From contig NZ_PYHR01000002.1 in assembly GCF_003121705.1 (NCBI RefSeq), positions 1,612,001 to 1,676,000 of the forward strand: a stretch of 64,000 nucleotides of DNA, given 5' to 3'. Below are positions 32,930 through 43,375 of the stretch, one piece after another. The notes beneath the pieces were generated by a model, which saw only the letters and a program-made list of their open reading frames with translations, made no database searches and was not told the origin of the DNA. The position numbers and the translations under genes are program-made. This stretch comes from Serinibacter arcticus. Lineage in GTDB: Bacteria > Actinomycetota > Actinomycetes > Actinomycetales > Beutenbergiaceae. Within the stretch, counting starts at the first letter, position 1. Every line of letters begins with the position of its first letter.

Positions 32930-34440
32930 TGTGCGCCTCCCAGGGCGAGCACCTCGGCGAGCGGGGTCAGCAGGTCGAGCACCGGGCCGGGCAGCACGCC
33001 CAGCACCACCATGGCCACCACGACGGGCACCATGGTCCAGCGCTCACGGGCGCCGAGGTCGCGCAGCGAGCCGTCGGCCTTCGCCTCGGCCAGCGCGGCG
33101 CGCGGCTCACCCGTGAAGACCCGCTGGTACACCAGCAGGAAGTAGAGAGCGGCGAGCACGACCCCGAGGGTCGCGACGGCGGCGGCCGGGATCGACGTCG
33201 TGAAGCTGCCGACGAGCACGAGGTACTCGCCGACGAACCCGGACAGGCCCGGCAGGGCGACCGACGCCATCCCCGCGATCAGGAACAGCCCGGCGAGCAC
33301 CGGCGTCAGGCGCTGCATGCCGCCGAACGCGTCGATGCGCCGCGAGCCGCCCCGCTCGGCGAGGTACCCCGCCAGCAGGAACAGCCCGGCGATCGAGAGA
33401 CCGTGCGCGAGCATGTAGAACATCGCCCCGGTCATCGCGACCTCGGAGCCGATGAAGACGCCCATGACGATGAAGCCGAAGTGCGAGATCGACGTGAAGG
33501 CGATGAACCGCATCATGTCCTGCTGGCCCATGGCCACGAGCGCGCCGTAGATGATCGAGATCAGCGCGAGCACCACGATCGCGGGCGCGGCCCAGCGGGA
33601 GGCCTCGGGGAAGAGCGGGAGGCAGAGCGCGAGCATCCCGAACGTGCCGACCTTGTCGAGCACGCCGACCAGGAGGGTCGAGGTGCCCGGCGTGGCCTGC
33701 GCCGTCGTGTCCGGCAGCCAGGTGTGGACGGGCCACATCGGCGCCTTGACGGCGAAGGCGACGAAGAACGCCACGAAGAGCCAGCGCTGCGTGGTCTCGT
33801 CGCTGACCACCCCGGCGAGGTTGTCGATGAGGAAGCCCGTCTCCCCGCCAGGGCCGTGCAGGTAGAGCACGACGACGCCGACGAGCATCACGAGCCCACC
33901 GGCCAGGGAGTACACGAGGAACTTCACGGCGGCCGAGCGGCGGTTCGGCCCGCCGAACATGCCGACCAGGAAGTACACCGGGATGAGCATGACCTCGAAG
34001 AGGACGTAGAAGAGGAACACGTCGCGGGCCGCGAACACGGCGACCATCAGCGAGGTGAGCACGAGGACGAGCGCCACGAACGTGGCCCGACGGCGGTCGC
34101 CGCCCTCGGCGTCGACCGGCACCGCGTGCCAGTCGGCCGCGAGCACGACCGGGACCAGGGCGACGGCGAGCAGCACCATCACGAGCCCGAGGCCGTTGAG
34201 CCCGACGGCGTAGCTCACGCCGATCGCGGGGATCCACGGCACCTGCTGGGTCAGCTGCTGCTCCGCGGCGGCGGACAGGTCGAACGTCGTCGCCATCGCG
34301 ACGGCGATGCCGACCGTGAGGAGCGAGACGACCAGACCGTAGGTGCGCGCGCGGGGGTGCAGGGCGGGGACGAGCCACAGCACGAGTGCTGCCACGAGGG
34401 GGACGGCGATCAGGATGGTGATCCAGGGAAGCGAGGTCAC
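32926..34440 (-). CDS. nuoM: NADH-quinone oxidoreductase subunit M
   Basis: A 504-residue antiporter-like complex I subunit with about fourteen helices. I chose the GTG at 34440 because AGGAGG lies 4-5 bases upstream; an earlier in-frame start would add 21 residues from the end of nuoL. Signatures: the glutamate in FYVLFEVMLIPVYFLVG, the Lys in AVKAPMWPVHTWLPD, and GQQDMMRFIAFTSISHFGFI. It overlaps nuoN by four bases. Confidence 0.95.
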   Translation of the reverse strand: MTSLPWITILIAVPLVAALVLWLVPALHPRARTYGLVVSLLTVGIAVAMATTFDLSAAAEQQLTQQVPWIPAIGVSYAVGLNGLGLVMVLLAVALVPVVLAADWHAVPVDAEGGDRRRATFVALVLVLTSLMVAVFAARDVFLFYVLFEVMLIPVYFLVGMFGGPNRRSAAVKFLVYSLAGGLVMLVGVVVLYLHGPGGETGFLIDNLAGVVSDETTQRWLFVAFFVAFAVKAPMWPVHTWLPDTTAQATPGTSTLLVGVLDKVGTFGMLALCLPLFPEASRWAAPAIVVLALISIIYGALVAMGQQDMMRFIAFTSISHFGFIVMGVFIGSEVAMTGAMFYMLAHGLSIAGLFLLAGYLAERGGSRRIDAFGGMQRLTPVLAGLFLIAGMASVALPGLSGFVGEYLVLVGSFTTSIPAAAVATLGVVLAALYFLLVYQRVFTGEPRAALAEAKADGSLRDLGARERWTMVPVVVAMVVLGVLPGPVLDLLTPLAEVLALGGAQ

Positions 34441-34453
34441 GTCTCCTCCTCTC

Positions 34454-36370
34454 TTACAGACGCACGAGGTGCAGGACGGCGCCGGCGATGACCACGCCGG
34501 CAAGGATCATGGCCGCGTAGCTGCGCACGTAGCCGTTCTGGAGCTTCCGCAGGGCCTGGCCGAGGCCGACCGTGCCGGCCGCGGCACCCGTGACCGCGCC
34601 GTCGACGACGGCGGTGTCCGCGTAGACCAGCGTGCGCGTCAGGTCCTGGCCGGGGCGCATGGCCAGGGCCTCGTTGACGTCGTCGGCGTAGAAGTCGCGA
34701 CGCGCGGCACGGGTCAGCGGCGAACCGGTCGGCGCGACGAGCGGGACGTCGTTGCGCGCGTACTGGCGCCAGGCGAGCAGGGCACCGATCGCCACGAGGG
34801 CGAGCGTGGTGCCCATGATCACGGGGATCGGAAGCACTGGCTCGTGGTGCTCGACGTGGCCGGTGACCGGCTCGAGCCAGCCGGTGATGCCGTCGCCCAG
34901 CGAGAGCAGGAACCCGAGGCTCACGGCGCCGAGCGCCAGCACGATGATCGGGAGCGTCATCACCAGCGGGGACTCGTGCGGGTGGCGCTTCGGGCGCGGG
35001 TCGTCGGCACCGAGCGCCGACGCCGAGTCGACCCAGCGCGCCTTGCCGTGGAAGGTCATGAAGAACATCCGCGACATGTAGAACGCCGTCACGCCGGCAC
35101 CGATGAGCGCGGCGCCGCCGAAGACCCACGGCTGCCAGCCCTCGCCGACGAACGCGGCCTCGATGATCTTGTCCTTGCTGTAGAAGCCGGCGAACGGCGG
35201 GACGCCCATGATCGCGAGCCAGCACGCGGCGAAGGTCAGCCAGGTGACGAGCATGACCTTCCGCAGCCCGCCGTAGGTGCGCATGTCGGTGGCGTCGCCG
35301 TTGGCGTGCATCACCGACCCGGCGCCGAGGAACAGCCCGGCCTTGAAGAAGCCGTGCGTGACGAGGTGGAAGATCGCGAAGGCGTAGCCGATCGGGCCGA
35401 GCCCGGCCGCCAGCACCATGTAGCCGATCTGGGACATCGTCGACCCGGCGAGGGACTTCTTGATGTCGTCCTTCGCGCACGCGATCGCGGCGCCGAGCAG
35501 GAGCGTGAACGCACCGATGCAGGCGGTGACGAGCTGCGCCGTCGGGGCCGCGGAGAAGATCGCGTCCGACCGGACGATGAGGTACACCCCCGCGGTGACC
35601 ATGGTCGCGGCGTGGATGAGAGCGGACACCGGTGTCGGGCCGGCCATCGCGTCGCCGAGCCAGGCCTGCAGCGGGAACTGGGCGGACTTGCCGCACGCGC
35701 CGAGCAGGAGGAGGAGGCCGATCGCCGTCGCCATCGGGGTCGTCAGACCCTGCGCACCGGCGTCCACGTCGGAGAAGGAGACCGAGCCGATGCTCGCGAA
35801 CATCAGGCCCATCGCGACGATGAGCCCCATGTCGCCGACGCGGTTCATCACGAAGGCCTTCTTCGCCGCGACGGCGTAGGAGGTGTTGTAGTTCCAGAAC
35901 CCGATGAGCAGGTAGGACGCGAGACCCACGCCCTCCCAGCCGACGAAGAGCAGCGCGTAGGAGTCCGCGAGCACGAGGATCAGCATCGCCGCGACGAACA
36001 GGTTCAGGTAGGCGAAGAACCGGCGACGGGCCGGATCGTGCGACATGTACCCGATCGAGTAGACGTGGATCAGCGCGCCGACGAACGTGATCAGCATGAC
36101 GAACGTCAACGAGAGCGGGTCGATCCGCAGCCCGGCGTCGATGGTCAGGTCGCCCGCGGGGATCCACGAGAACAGGTGGAGGTCGTGGATGCGGTCGGCC
36201 GCGTCGGCCGCGAGCACCTCGAGGGTGATCAGCAGGCCGATCACGAACGAGGCCGCGACGGCGACGACGGCGAGCAGGTGTCCCCACGCGTCGGAGCGCT
36301 TGCCCAGGAGCAGCAGGAGGGTCGCCGAGGCCAGCGGCACGGCGACGAGGAGCCAGGCGTAGTCGATCAT
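34454..36370 (-). CDS. nuoL: NADH-quinone oxidoreductase subunit L
   Basis: A 638-residue antiporter-like subunit at the distal end of complex I, with about sixteen helices and the long C-terminal lateral helix of this subunit (last 60 residues, ending in a helix AAMILAGVVIAGAVLHLV). Marks: VGWEGVGLASYLLIGFWNYN, GACGKSAQFPLQAWLGDAMA and DDIKKSLAGSTMSQIGYMVL. The length is normal. It is seven bases from nuoK and ends with TAA. Confidence 0.96.
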   Translation of the reverse strand: MIDYAWLLVAVPLASATLLLLLGKRSDAWGHLLAVVAVAASFVIGLLITLEVLAADAADRIHDLHLFSWIPAGDLTIDAGLRIDPLSLTFVMLITFVGALIHVYSIGYMSHDPARRRFFAYLNLFVAAMLILVLADSYALLFVGWEGVGLASYLLIGFWNYNTSYAVAAKKAFVMNRVGDMGLIVAMGLMFASIGSVSFSDVDAGAQGLTTPMATAIGLLLLLGACGKSAQFPLQAWLGDAMAGPTPVSALIHAATMVTAGVYLIVRSDAIFSAAPTAQLVTACIGAFTLLLGAAIACAKDDIKKSLAGSTMSQIGYMVLAAGLGPIGYAFAIFHLVTHGFFKAGLFLGAGSVMHANGDATDMRTYGGLRKVMLVTWLTFAACWLAIMGVPPFAGFYSKDKIIEAAFVGEGWQPWVFGGAALIGAGVTAFYMSRMFFMTFHGKARWVDSASALGADDPRPKRHPHESPLVMTLPIIVLALGAVSLGFLLSLGDGITGWLEPVTGHVEHHEPVLPIPVIMGTTLALVAIGALLAWRQYARNDVPLVAPTGSPLTRAARRDFYADDVNEALAMRPGQDLTRTLVYADTAVVDGAVTGAAAGTVGLGQALRKLQNGYVRSYAAMILAGVVIAGAVLHLVRL

Positions 36371-36376
36371 CGTGGC

Positions 36377-36676
36377 TCAGTTCCTCAGCAGGCTCGGCTC
36401 GTCGACGGAGACCGTCCGACGAGCGCGGTAGATGGAGACGATGATCGCCAGGCCGACGACGACCTCAGCGGCGGCCACGACCATCACGTAGAAGGCCATC
36501 ACCTGGCCGGTGAGGGTGCCGTGCACGCGGCTGAACGCCACGAGCGCGAGGTTGCAGGAGTTGAGCATCAGCTCGACGCCCATGAAGGCCAGGATCGCGT
36601 TGCGGCGCACGAGCACCGTCACCGCACCGATCGTGAACAGGATCCCTGAGAGCACCAGGTAGTGCAGGAGCGTCAC
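36377..36676 (-). CDS. nuoK: NADH-quinone oxidoreductase subunit K
   Basis: A 99-residue complex I subunit with three helices. The GTG at 36676 overlaps the nuoJ stop. Both conserved membrane glutamates are visible, in [20 protein letters not shown] and in [15 protein letters not shown]. Size is that of the family (about 100 residues). Confidence 0.96.
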   Translation of the reverse strand: MTLLHYLVLSGILFTIGAVTVLVRRNAILAFMGVELMLNSCNLALVAFSRVHGTLTGQVMAFYVMVVAAAEVVVGLAIIVSIYRARRTVSVDEPSLLRN

Positions 36677-37659
36677 CGGTCGTCCCCCTCGTGGTCGGTG
36701 GGTGCCGGCTCGGCGGCGGGCGCGGCCGGGGCCGGCTCGGCGGCGGGCGCGGCCGGGGCCGGCTCGGCGGCGGGCGCGTCGAGATCGGCGTCGCCACCCT
36801 CGGCGCGCGCCCCCTCGGCCGCTGCCCGCTCCTGGCTCACGGGGCTCTCGGCGGAGGCCACGCGGGCGGGCTGCACGAACGTGCCGCCCGCGATCTGCGC
36901 GACGTGCCCGTCGACGGACGACGGGTCGAGCTCCTGGCCGCGGATGCGCAGCACGCGCGGGACGGAGATGTCGATCGGGTTGCCGTACGGGTCCAGCGCG
37001 GGCACGTCGGCGGCGTTGTGCAGCGCGTAGACGCCCGGCGCCGGCATCGGCGTGAGGACCTGGGAGCCCTCGCCGCGGGCGTAGGCCCGCATCCGGAGGC
37101 GCACCGTGGCCTTCTGGTCGCGGATCGCCGAGAGGCGCTCCTTGTGCGTCAGCGTGATGGCACCGAGCGCGGCCGTGATCAGCAGCACGCCGACCAGCTC
37201 GAGCGCGAACACCGTGCTGCCGAAGATCTCGTAGGCGACGCCGACCGGGTTGGTCAGCTCGTTGGCGGCCTCGAGCCCGACGGCGTCGGGCAGGTTGGCC
37301 GTGACGACCACGCCCGTGAGCACCGAGACCAGGCCGAGGCCGAGCAGGACGGCGATCCACCGCTGACCGGCGATCGTCTCGGCGACCGAGTCGGCGGCGT
37401 CGACACCCACGAGCATCAGCACGAAGACGAACAGGATCATGATCGCGCCGGTGTAGACGACCACCTGGGCGACGCCGAGGAACGGCGCCTCCAGCGCGGT
37501 GTAGAGGAACGCCATCCCGATCATGACGAAGATGAGCCCGACGGCGGCGTGCACGGGCTTGCGCGCGAACAGCAGCGCGAGCGCGGCGACGACCATCAGG
37601 GGGGCGATGACCCAGAACAGCACCAGCTCGCCGCCGGTGCCCACGACCGATCCGGTCAC
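36673..37659 (-). CDS. nuoJ: NADH-quinone oxidoreductase subunit J with repeat-rich tail
   Basis: A 328-residue complex I membrane subunit. Residues 1-180 hold the five helices and the conserved [20 protein letters not shown] then [20 protein letters not shown]. The rest is a cytoplasmic extension, including a Pro/Ala/Glu-rich tail with three near copies of AAPAAEPAP before the end. E. coli NuoJ has about 185 residues, so this tail is an addition typical of some high-GC actinobacteria. Confidence 0.94.
   Translation of the reverse strand: MTGSVVGTGGELVLFWVIAPLMVVAALALLFARKPVHAAVGLIFVMIGMAFLYTALEAPFLGVAQVVVYTGAIMILFVFVLMLVGVDAADSVAETIAGQRWIAVLLGLGLVSVLTGVVVTANLPDAVGLEAANELTNPVGVAYEIFGSTVFALELVGVLLITAALGAITLTHKERLSAIRDQKATVRLRMRAYARGEGSQVLTPMPAPGVYALHNAADVPALDPYGNPIDISVPRVLRIRGQELDPSSVDGHVAQIAGGTFVQPARVASAESPVSQERAAAEGARAEGGDADLDAPAAEPAPAAPAAEPAPAAPAAEPAPTDHEGDDR
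36704..36779 (-). repeat. 27-nt tandem repeat within nuoJ
   Basis: About 2.8 copies of a 27-base unit (36704-36730, 36731-36757, partial 36758-36779) encode the AAPAAEPAP repeats of the NuoJ tail. Copies are identical, so unit number may vary between strains. Confidence 0.8.
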
Positions 37660-38294
37660 TTGGCCGCCTCCCTGGCTGCCTTGCCCGCGGCCGCGAGCGT
37701 CGGGTCCTCGGGGCGGTTCTCCTCGACCCAGTCCACCTGGGACTGCGTCGGGCCGGTGACCTCGCCGCGGTAGTAGTCGCCGTCCGTCGTGCCCTCGACC
37801 ATCGGATGCGGCGCGGCGAGCATGCCCTCCTTGAGCGGGGCGAGCAGGTCCTCCTTGGTGAAGATGAGGCCCTCCCGGGTGGGTCCGGCGAGCTCGAACT
37901 CGTTCGTCATCGTCAGCGCGCGCGTCGGGCAGGCCTCGATGCAGAGCCCGCAGAAGATGCAGCGCAGGTAGTTGATCTGGTAGACGCGGCCGTTGCGCTC
38001 ACCCGGCGAGAGCTGGTTGTCCGGGGTGTTGTCGCCGCCCTCCACGAAGATCGCGTCGGCGGGGCAGGCCCACGCGCACAGCTCGCAGCCGATGCACTTC
38101 TCCAGCCCGTCCGGGTACCGGTTGAGCTGGTGGCGCCCGTGGTAGCGGGGCGCCGTCGGGTGCTTCACGAACGGGTACTGCTCCGTCACGGTGGGCCGGA
38201 ACATGTTCGAGAACGTGACCCCGAACCCGGCGACGGGCGCGAGCAGCTCACCCAGCGCCTTGCCGAGCCCGGCGCTCTTCTTCTCCTCAGCCAT
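37656..38294 (-). CDS. nuoI: NADH-quinone oxidoreductase subunit I
   Basis: A 212-residue peripheral subunit carrying two [4Fe-4S] clusters (N6a, N6b) that pass electrons towards quinone. The cysteine motifs are [12 protein letters not shown] near 62-73 and [12 protein letters not shown] near 108-119. The N-terminal helix region [16 protein letters not shown] binds the membrane arm. The ATG overlaps the nuoH stop by eight bases. Confidence 0.96.
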   Translation of the reverse strand: MAEEKKSAGLGKALGELLAPVAGFGVTFSNMFRPTVTEQYPFVKHPTAPRYHGRHQLNRYPDGLEKCIGCELCAWACPADAIFVEGGDNTPDNQLSPGERNGRVYQINYLRCIFCGLCIEACPTRALTMTNEFELAGPTREGLIFTKEDLLAPLKEGMLAAPHPMVEGTTDGDYYRGEVTGPTQSQVDWVEENRPEDPTLAAAGKAAREAAK

Positions 38295-39621
38295 CGCTGG
38301 CCTCCTCGTCGGACGTCGGTGTGCGGGGGGCGGCGACGACGGTGGCGCGCCGTGGCGACGGCGGCAGCATCTGGCCGGGCAGCGGCGGGACCGGGAAGCC
38401 CTCGGCGAAGGCGTCGAGCTCCTGGGGGGCGCCGTCCTTCCCGACGGCCCGACCCGGTGGATCCTTCTTCTCCGGCCAGAGCAGGAGGAACGCGAGCACC
38501 ACGACCAGCGGGATGCCGATCCACATGAGCATCGTGCTCAGGTCGACGTCGGCGAACTGGCGCACCGCCTGGACGGCGGCGACGGCGACGAGCCACACCA
38601 GCGCGACCGGGATGAGGATCTTCCAGCCGATGTTCATGAACTGGTCGTAGCGGAAGCGCAGCAGCGTGCCGCGCAGCCAGAAGAACAGGAACATCACGAG
38701 CCAGATCTTCACGACGAACCACAGCAGCGGCCACCAGCCGGAGTTGAGGACCTCCATGCCGGCGTCGTCCTGGAAGAGCGTGAGCGGCCACGGGGCGCGC
38801 CAGCCGCCGAGGAACAGCGTCGTGGCGACGGCGGCGACGTTGAACATGTTGATGTACTCCGCGAGGAAGAACCACGCGAACTTCATCGACGAGTACTCCG
38901 TCATGTGGCCGGCGACCAGCTCGCCCTCGGCCTCGGGGAGGTCGAACGGGAGCCTGTTGGTCTCGCCGACCATCGAGACGATGTAGACGAGGAAGGCCGG
39001 CAGCAGCGCGATCGCCCACCAGAAGCCCCGCTGGCTCTCCACGATCGCCGAGGTCGACATCGACCCGGAGACGATGAACACGCTGACGAGCGACAGGCCC
39101 ATCGCGAGCTCGTAGGAGATGACCTGGGCCGTGCCGCGGACGGAGCCGAGCAGGGGGTAGGTCGAGCCGGACGCCCAGCCGCCGAGCATGATCCCGTACA
39201 CGCCGAACGAGGTGACGGCCAGGATGTAGAGCACGGAGACCGGCAGGTCGGTGAGCTGCAGCGGCGTCACGATGCCGAACATGCTCACCTCGGGCCCGAA
39301 CGGGATGACCGCGAAGACCAGCAGCGAGGAGAACACCGTGATGAGCGGCGCGAGGACGTAGACGAACTTGTCGGCCGCCTTCACCGTGAGGTCCTCCTTG
39401 AGGAGGAGCTTCATGGCGTCGGCGAGCGACTGCAGCAGGCCGGCCGGGCCGTGCACGTTCGGTCCGGGGCGGATCTGCATGCGCGCGAGGATCCGGCGCT
39501 CGGCCCAGATCGCGACGAGCACGTTGAGCAGCAGGAAGACCAGGATCGCGACGGCCTTGATGACCCAGATCCACCAGGTGTCGTTGCTGAAGTCGGCCAC
39601 CACGCCGTGCACCGTGTTCAT
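38287..39621 (-). CDS. nuoH: NADH-quinone oxidoreductase subunit H
   Basis: A 444-residue membrane subunit that forms the quinone-binding chamber with NuoB and NuoD, with eight or nine helices. Signatures: [20 protein letters not shown] near 41-60 and [20 protein letters not shown] near 215-235. The ATG at 39621 overlaps the nuoG stop. The C-terminus has a hydrophilic extension of about 70 residues absent from E. coli NuoH (about 325 residues) but common in actinobacteria. Confidence 0.96.
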   Translation of the reverse strand: MNTVHGVVADFSNDTWWIWVIKAVAILVFLLLNVLVAIWAERRILARMQIRPGPNVHGPAGLLQSLADAMKLLLKEDLTVKAADKFVYVLAPLITVFSSLLVFAVIPFGPEVSMFGIVTPLQLTDLPVSVLYILAVTSFGVYGIMLGGWASGSTYPLLGSVRGTAQVISYELAMGLSLVSVFIVSGSMSTSAIVESQRGFWWAIALLPAFLVYIVSMVGETNRLPFDLPEAEGELVAGHMTEYSSMKFAWFFLAEYINMFNVAAVATTLFLGGWRAPWPLTLFQDDAGMEVLNSGWWPLLWFVVKIWLVMFLFFWLRGTLLRFRYDQFMNIGWKILIPVALVWLVAVAAVQAVRQFADVDLSTMLMWIGIPLVVVLAFLLLWPEKKDPPGRAVGKDGAPQELDAFAEGFPVPPLPGQMLPPSPRRATVVAAPRTPTSDEEASDG

Positions 39622-42089
39622 CGGACGACCTCCACGAGCTCTCCGGTACGGGCACCGAGCGTGGCGACGGCGGAGCCGTGGCGCGGGCGGGTCGGGACCC
39701 ACACCACGCCGTCGGCCATCGCCTGCACCACCAGCGGGTACGTCGCCTCGCCCCGCGGACCGCGGACGGTCACGCTGGCCGCGCCCTCCAGGCCGAGCTG
39801 CAGGGCCGTGACGGGCGAGACCGTGGCGACGGCGCGGCGCGCGGTGCCCGCGAGGTGCGGCTCGTCGTCCTGACCGCGGCCGCCGTCGAGCAGGAGCTTC
39901 CAGGTGGCGAGCACCGCCTGACCGGCGGCGGGCGACGGCGGCTCGACACGGGAGGGTGCGGACCCGTCCGCGGTCAGGCGGGGGCCGGACCAGGCCGGGA
40001 GCACGCCGTCGGACCACGGCGCGTCGAGCTCGGTCGCGAGCAGGCGCAGCACGGCGTCGTCGGACATCGCCGACGTGGCGAACACCTCGGCGAACGGGCG
40101 CGGGCGGCCCTCCCACGTGACGTAGCTGCCGGACTTCTCGACCGGCGGCGCGACGGGCAGGACCACGTCGGCGTACGGCGTGACCGAGGAGGTGCGGACC
40201 TCGAGCGAGATGACCACTCCCCCGGCCGCGCGGACGGCGACGAGGGCGGCCCGCGCCGCCTCGGGGTCGGGCAGATCGTCGAGGTCGACGCCACCGATCA
40301 CGACGCCGGCCAGGCCGCCGTCCGTCAGCGCGGCGAGGATGCCGGCCAGGTCGCGACCGGGCGTCTCGGGCGGCGACGCGCCCCAGACCGCCGCGACCTC
40401 GGCGCGCGCGGCCTCGTCGGACACCGGCCGGCCGCCGGGCAGCAGGGACGGCAGCAGGCCGGCCTCGACCGCGGCGCGGTCGCCGGCACGGCGCGGCACC
40501 CAGGCGAGGCGCGACCCGGTGCGCTCGGCGAGCGCGACGGCGGCGGCCAGGCCCCCGGGGACGGCAGCGAGCCGCTCGCCGGCGAGCACGACGCCGGGGC
40601 GGTCGTCCGACCCGAGCTCGGTGACGGCGTCCAGCACCTCGGCCTCGGTGCCCGGTGCGGCGACGAGGAGGTCGGCGCGCAGCTTGCTCGCACCGCCGGA
40701 CAGCAGGGGCGCGACGGTGCGGACGTGGGCGGTGCCCGCCAGCACGCCCTTGCGCAGCCGCAGGAAGATCGTGGCGGCCTCCTCCTCGGGCTCCAGCCCG
40801 ACGAGCAGGACGTCGGCGTGCTCGAGATCGGCGTACGTGACCCCGATCCCCGACCCGGCGACGTGCGCGCCCAGCACCTGCTCCTCGACGGCGTCACCGT
40901 AGGCGCGGGAGCGGAAGTCCACGTCGTTCGTCCGCAGCACGGTGCGCGCGAAGGCGCTCCAGGCGTGGGCGTCCTCGAGCGTGCCGCGGCCGCCGGGCAG
41001 CGCGGCCAGCGCACCGCGACGCTCGCGGATCAGACCGGCGGCGACGTCGAGCGCATCGGCCCAGCTCGTCTCGACCAGCGCGTCCTGCGCGCCGCCGTGC
41101 TCGCGCACGAGCGGGGCGGCGAGGCGGTCGGCGCCGGACTGCCAGTGGAAGGCGAACCGGTCCTTGTCGCTGATCCACTCCTCGTTCACGGCCGGGTCGT
41201 TGCCCGCGAGCCGACGCAGCACCACGCCGCGGCGGTGGTCCACGCGGATGTCAGCCCCGCACGCGTCGTGCTCGGCGATCGACGGGGCCGAGACCAGGTC
41301 GAACGGGCGGGCGCGGAAGCGGTAGGCGGCCGACGTCAGCGCGCCGACCGGGCAGATCTGGATCGTGTTGCCGGAGAAGTAGGACGCGAACGGCTTGCCG
41401 GACTCGTCGATCTCGGCCGGGCCCACGGGCGCGCCGCCCTCGAAGCCCAGCACGTCGGCGTCGAACGTCCCGATCTGCTGGCGCGCGCCGCGCATCTGCA
41501 GGTCGATGAACGGATCACCGGCGATCTCGTCGGAGAACCGGGTGCAGCGCTGGCACAGGATGCAGCGCTCGCGGTCGAGCAGCACCTGGGTGGAGATGCT
41601 CAGCGGCTTGGGGAAGGTGCGCTTGACGTCCACGAACCGCGTCGTGCCGCGGCCGTGGCTCATCGCCTGGTTCTGCAGCGGGCACTCGCCGCCCTTGTCG
41701 CAGATCGGGCAGTCGAGCGGGTGGTTGATGAGGAGGAACTCCATCACGCCGCGCTGGGCGGCGTCGGCCGTCTCGCTCGTGAGCTGGGTGTTGACGACCA
41801 TGCCGGGCGTGACCTCGAGCGTGCAGGAGGCCTGCGGCTTCGGCATCGGCTTGAGGTTGCCCTCGCGGTCGGGCATCGCGACGTCCACCAGGCACTGGCG
41901 GCACGCCCCGGCCGGCTTGAGCAGCGGGTGGTCGCAGAACCGCGGGATCGCGATGCCGACGTCCTCGGCCGCGCGGATCACCAGGGTGCCCTTGGCCACC
42001 TCGGTGGTCACGCCGTCGATCGTCACCTCGATCAGCGGCACCGGGGCCTTCGCCTTGCCCGTGCGCGAGTCGGGCTGGGTGGTCGTCAT
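39618..42089 (-). CDS. nuoG: NADH-quinone oxidoreductase subunit G
   Basis: The large 823-residue iron-sulfur subunit. The N-terminal ferredoxin fold carries the [2Fe-2S] and [4Fe-4S] ligands: CDHPLLKPAGACRQCLVDVA near 52-71, the His-Cys motif and CPICDKGGECPLQ near 118-130, then CILCQRCTRF. A molybdopterin-type domain follows from about 250, now non-catalytic. The start was set at the ATG at 42089, where it overlaps nuoF. Confidence 0.95.
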   Translation of the reverse strand: MTTTQPDSRTGKAKAPVPLIEVTIDGVTTEVAKGTLVIRAAEDVGIAIPRFCDHPLLKPAGACRQCLVDVAMPDREGNLKPMPKPQASCTLEVTPGMVVNTQLTSETADAAQRGVMEFLLINHPLDCPICDKGGECPLQNQAMSHGRGTTRFVDVKRTFPKPLSISTQVLLDRERCILCQRCTRFSDEIAGDPFIDLQMRGARQQIGTFDADVLGFEGGAPVGPAEIDESGKPFASYFSGNTIQICPVGALTSAAYRFRARPFDLVSAPSIAEHDACGADIRVDHRRGVVLRRLAGNDPAVNEEWISDKDRFAFHWQSGADRLAAPLVREHGGAQDALVETSWADALDVAAGLIRERRGALAALPGGRGTLEDAHAWSAFARTVLRTNDVDFRSRAYGDAVEEQVLGAHVAGSGIGVTYADLEHADVLLVGLEPEEEAATIFLRLRKGVLAGTAHVRTVAPLLSGGASKLRADLLVAAPGTEAEVLDAVTELGSDDRPGVVLAGERLAAVPGGLAAAVALAERTGSRLAWVPRRAGDRAAVEAGLLPSLLPGGRPVSDEAARAEVAAVWGASPPETPGRDLAGILAALTDGGLAGVVIGGVDLDDLPDPEAARAALVAVRAAGGVVISLEVRTSSVTPYADVVLPVAPPVEKSGSYVTWEGRPRPFAEVFATSAMSDDAVLRLLATELDAPWSDGVLPAWSGPRLTADGSAPSRVEPPSPAAGQAVLATWKLLLDGGRGQDDEPHLAGTARRAVATVSPVTALQLGLEGAASVTVRGPRGEATYPLVVQAMADGVVWVPTRPRHGSAVATLGARTGELVEVVR

Positions 42090-43375
42090 GCCGTGACCTC
42101 CTGGGCGTGCAGCGTCGAGGCTGCGGGCGGGAACAGCTCGCGCGCCGGCGTGTGGCACCCGGCCTCGAACTCCTCGCGGAAGTACTTCAGACCGCTCTGG
42201 ACGGGCGTGGCGGCCGCGTCGCCGAGCGCGCAGAAGCTGCGGCCGAGGATGTTGCCGGCGATGTCGGACAGGGCCTGGAGGTCGGCGGGCGTGCCCTTGC
42301 CGTCCTCGAGGCGGTGCATGATCTGCTGCAGCCAGAACGTGCCCTCGCGGCAGGGCGTGCACTTGCCGCAGGACTCGTGCTTGTAGAAGTCGATCCAGCG
42401 GCTGACGGCGCGGACCACCGAGACCGTCTCGTCGAAGATCTGCAGCGCACGGGTGCCGAGCATCGAGCCCGCGCCCGCCACGCCCTCGTAGTCCAGCGGG
42501 ACGTCGAGGTGCTCGGCGGTGAGCAGCGGCGTCGAGGACCCGCCGGGCGTCCAGAACTTCAGCTGGTGACCGGCGCGGACCCCGCCCGCGAGCTCGAGCA
42601 GCTCGCGCAGCGTGATGCCGAGCGGCGCCTCGTACTGGCCGGGCCGCGTGACGTGGCCGGACAGCGAGAAGATGCCGTGACCGCTGCTCCTGGCCGTGCC
42701 GATGCCGGCGAACCACTCGGCGCCGCCGAGCACGATGCCGGGGACGGAGGCGATGGACTCGACGTTGTTGACCACGGTCGGGCGCGCGTACAGGCCGGCG
42801 ACGGCGGGGAACGGCGGCTTGAGGCGCGGCTGACCGCGGCGGCCCTCGAGCGAGTCAAGCAGCGCCGTCTCCTCGCCGCAGATGTAGGCGCCGGCACCCG
42901 CGTGCACCGTGATCTCGAGATCGCCCAGCAGGCCGGCCTCCTTGGCCTCGCGGACCGCGGCCAGCAGCCGGCGGTAGACGTGCACGACCTCGCCGCGCAG
43001 GTAGATGAACGCGTGGTCGCACCCGATCGCGTACGACGTGATCGCCACCCCCTCCACGAGCACGTGGGGGTTGGCCATCATGAGCGGGACGTCCTTGCAC
43101 GTGCCCGGCTCGGACTCGTCGGCGTTGACGACGAGGTAGCGCGGACCACCGTCGGGCGCCGGCAGGAAGCTCCACTTCAGGCCCGTGGGGAACCCGGCGC
43201 CGCCGCGGCCGCGCAGACCGGAGCCCTTGACCATCTCGACGAGGTCGGCCTGGCTCATCGTGCGAGCCCGGGCCAGCGCCCGGTAGCCCTGGTGCTCGCG
43301 GTAGGTCGCCAGCGTCCAGGAGCGCGGGGCATCCCAGATGTCGGTGAGGACCGGGGTGAGAACGTCGGTGCTCAT
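42086..43375 (-). CDS. nuoF: NADH-quinone oxidoreductase subunit F
   Basis: The 429-residue NADH-binding, FMN-carrying subunit with the N3 [4Fe-4S] cluster. GLRGRGGAGFPTGLKWSF near 60-77 binds NADH, GAGAYICGEETALLDSLEG near 167-185 binds FMN, and the cluster cysteines are in ESCGKCTPCREG near 345-356. Full length. The ATG overlaps the nuoE stop. Confidence 0.96.
   Translation of the reverse strand: MSTDVLTPVLTDIWDAPRSWTLATYREHQGYRALARARTMSQADLVEMVKGSGLRGRGGAGFPTGLKWSFLPAPDGGPRYLVVNADESEPGTCKDVPLMMANPHVLVEGVAITSYAIGCDHAFIYLRGEVVHVYRRLLAAVREAKEAGLLGDLEITVHAGAGAYICGEETALLDSLEGRRGQPRLKPPFPAVAGLYARPTVVNNVESIASVPGIVLGGAEWFAGIGTARSSGHGIFSLSGHVTRPGQYEAPLGITLRELLELAGGVRAGHQLKFWTPGGSSTPLLTAEHLDVPLDYEGVAGAGSMLGTRALQIFDETVSVVRAVSRWIDFYKHESCGKCTPCREGTFWLQQIMHRLEDGKGTPADLQALSDIAGNILGRSFCALGDAAATPVQSGLKYFREEFEAGCHTPARELFPPAASTLHAQEVTA

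Noticed and set aside
31223-36649. Long plus-strand open frames opposite nuoN, nuoM and nuoL
   Set aside because: They read as His/Asp/Arg/Glu-rich repetitive sequence typical of the reverse complement of membrane protein genes in high-GC DNA.
36704-36779. Minisatellite or CRISPR-like element
   Set aside because: It is an in-frame coding repeat within the nuoJ tail.
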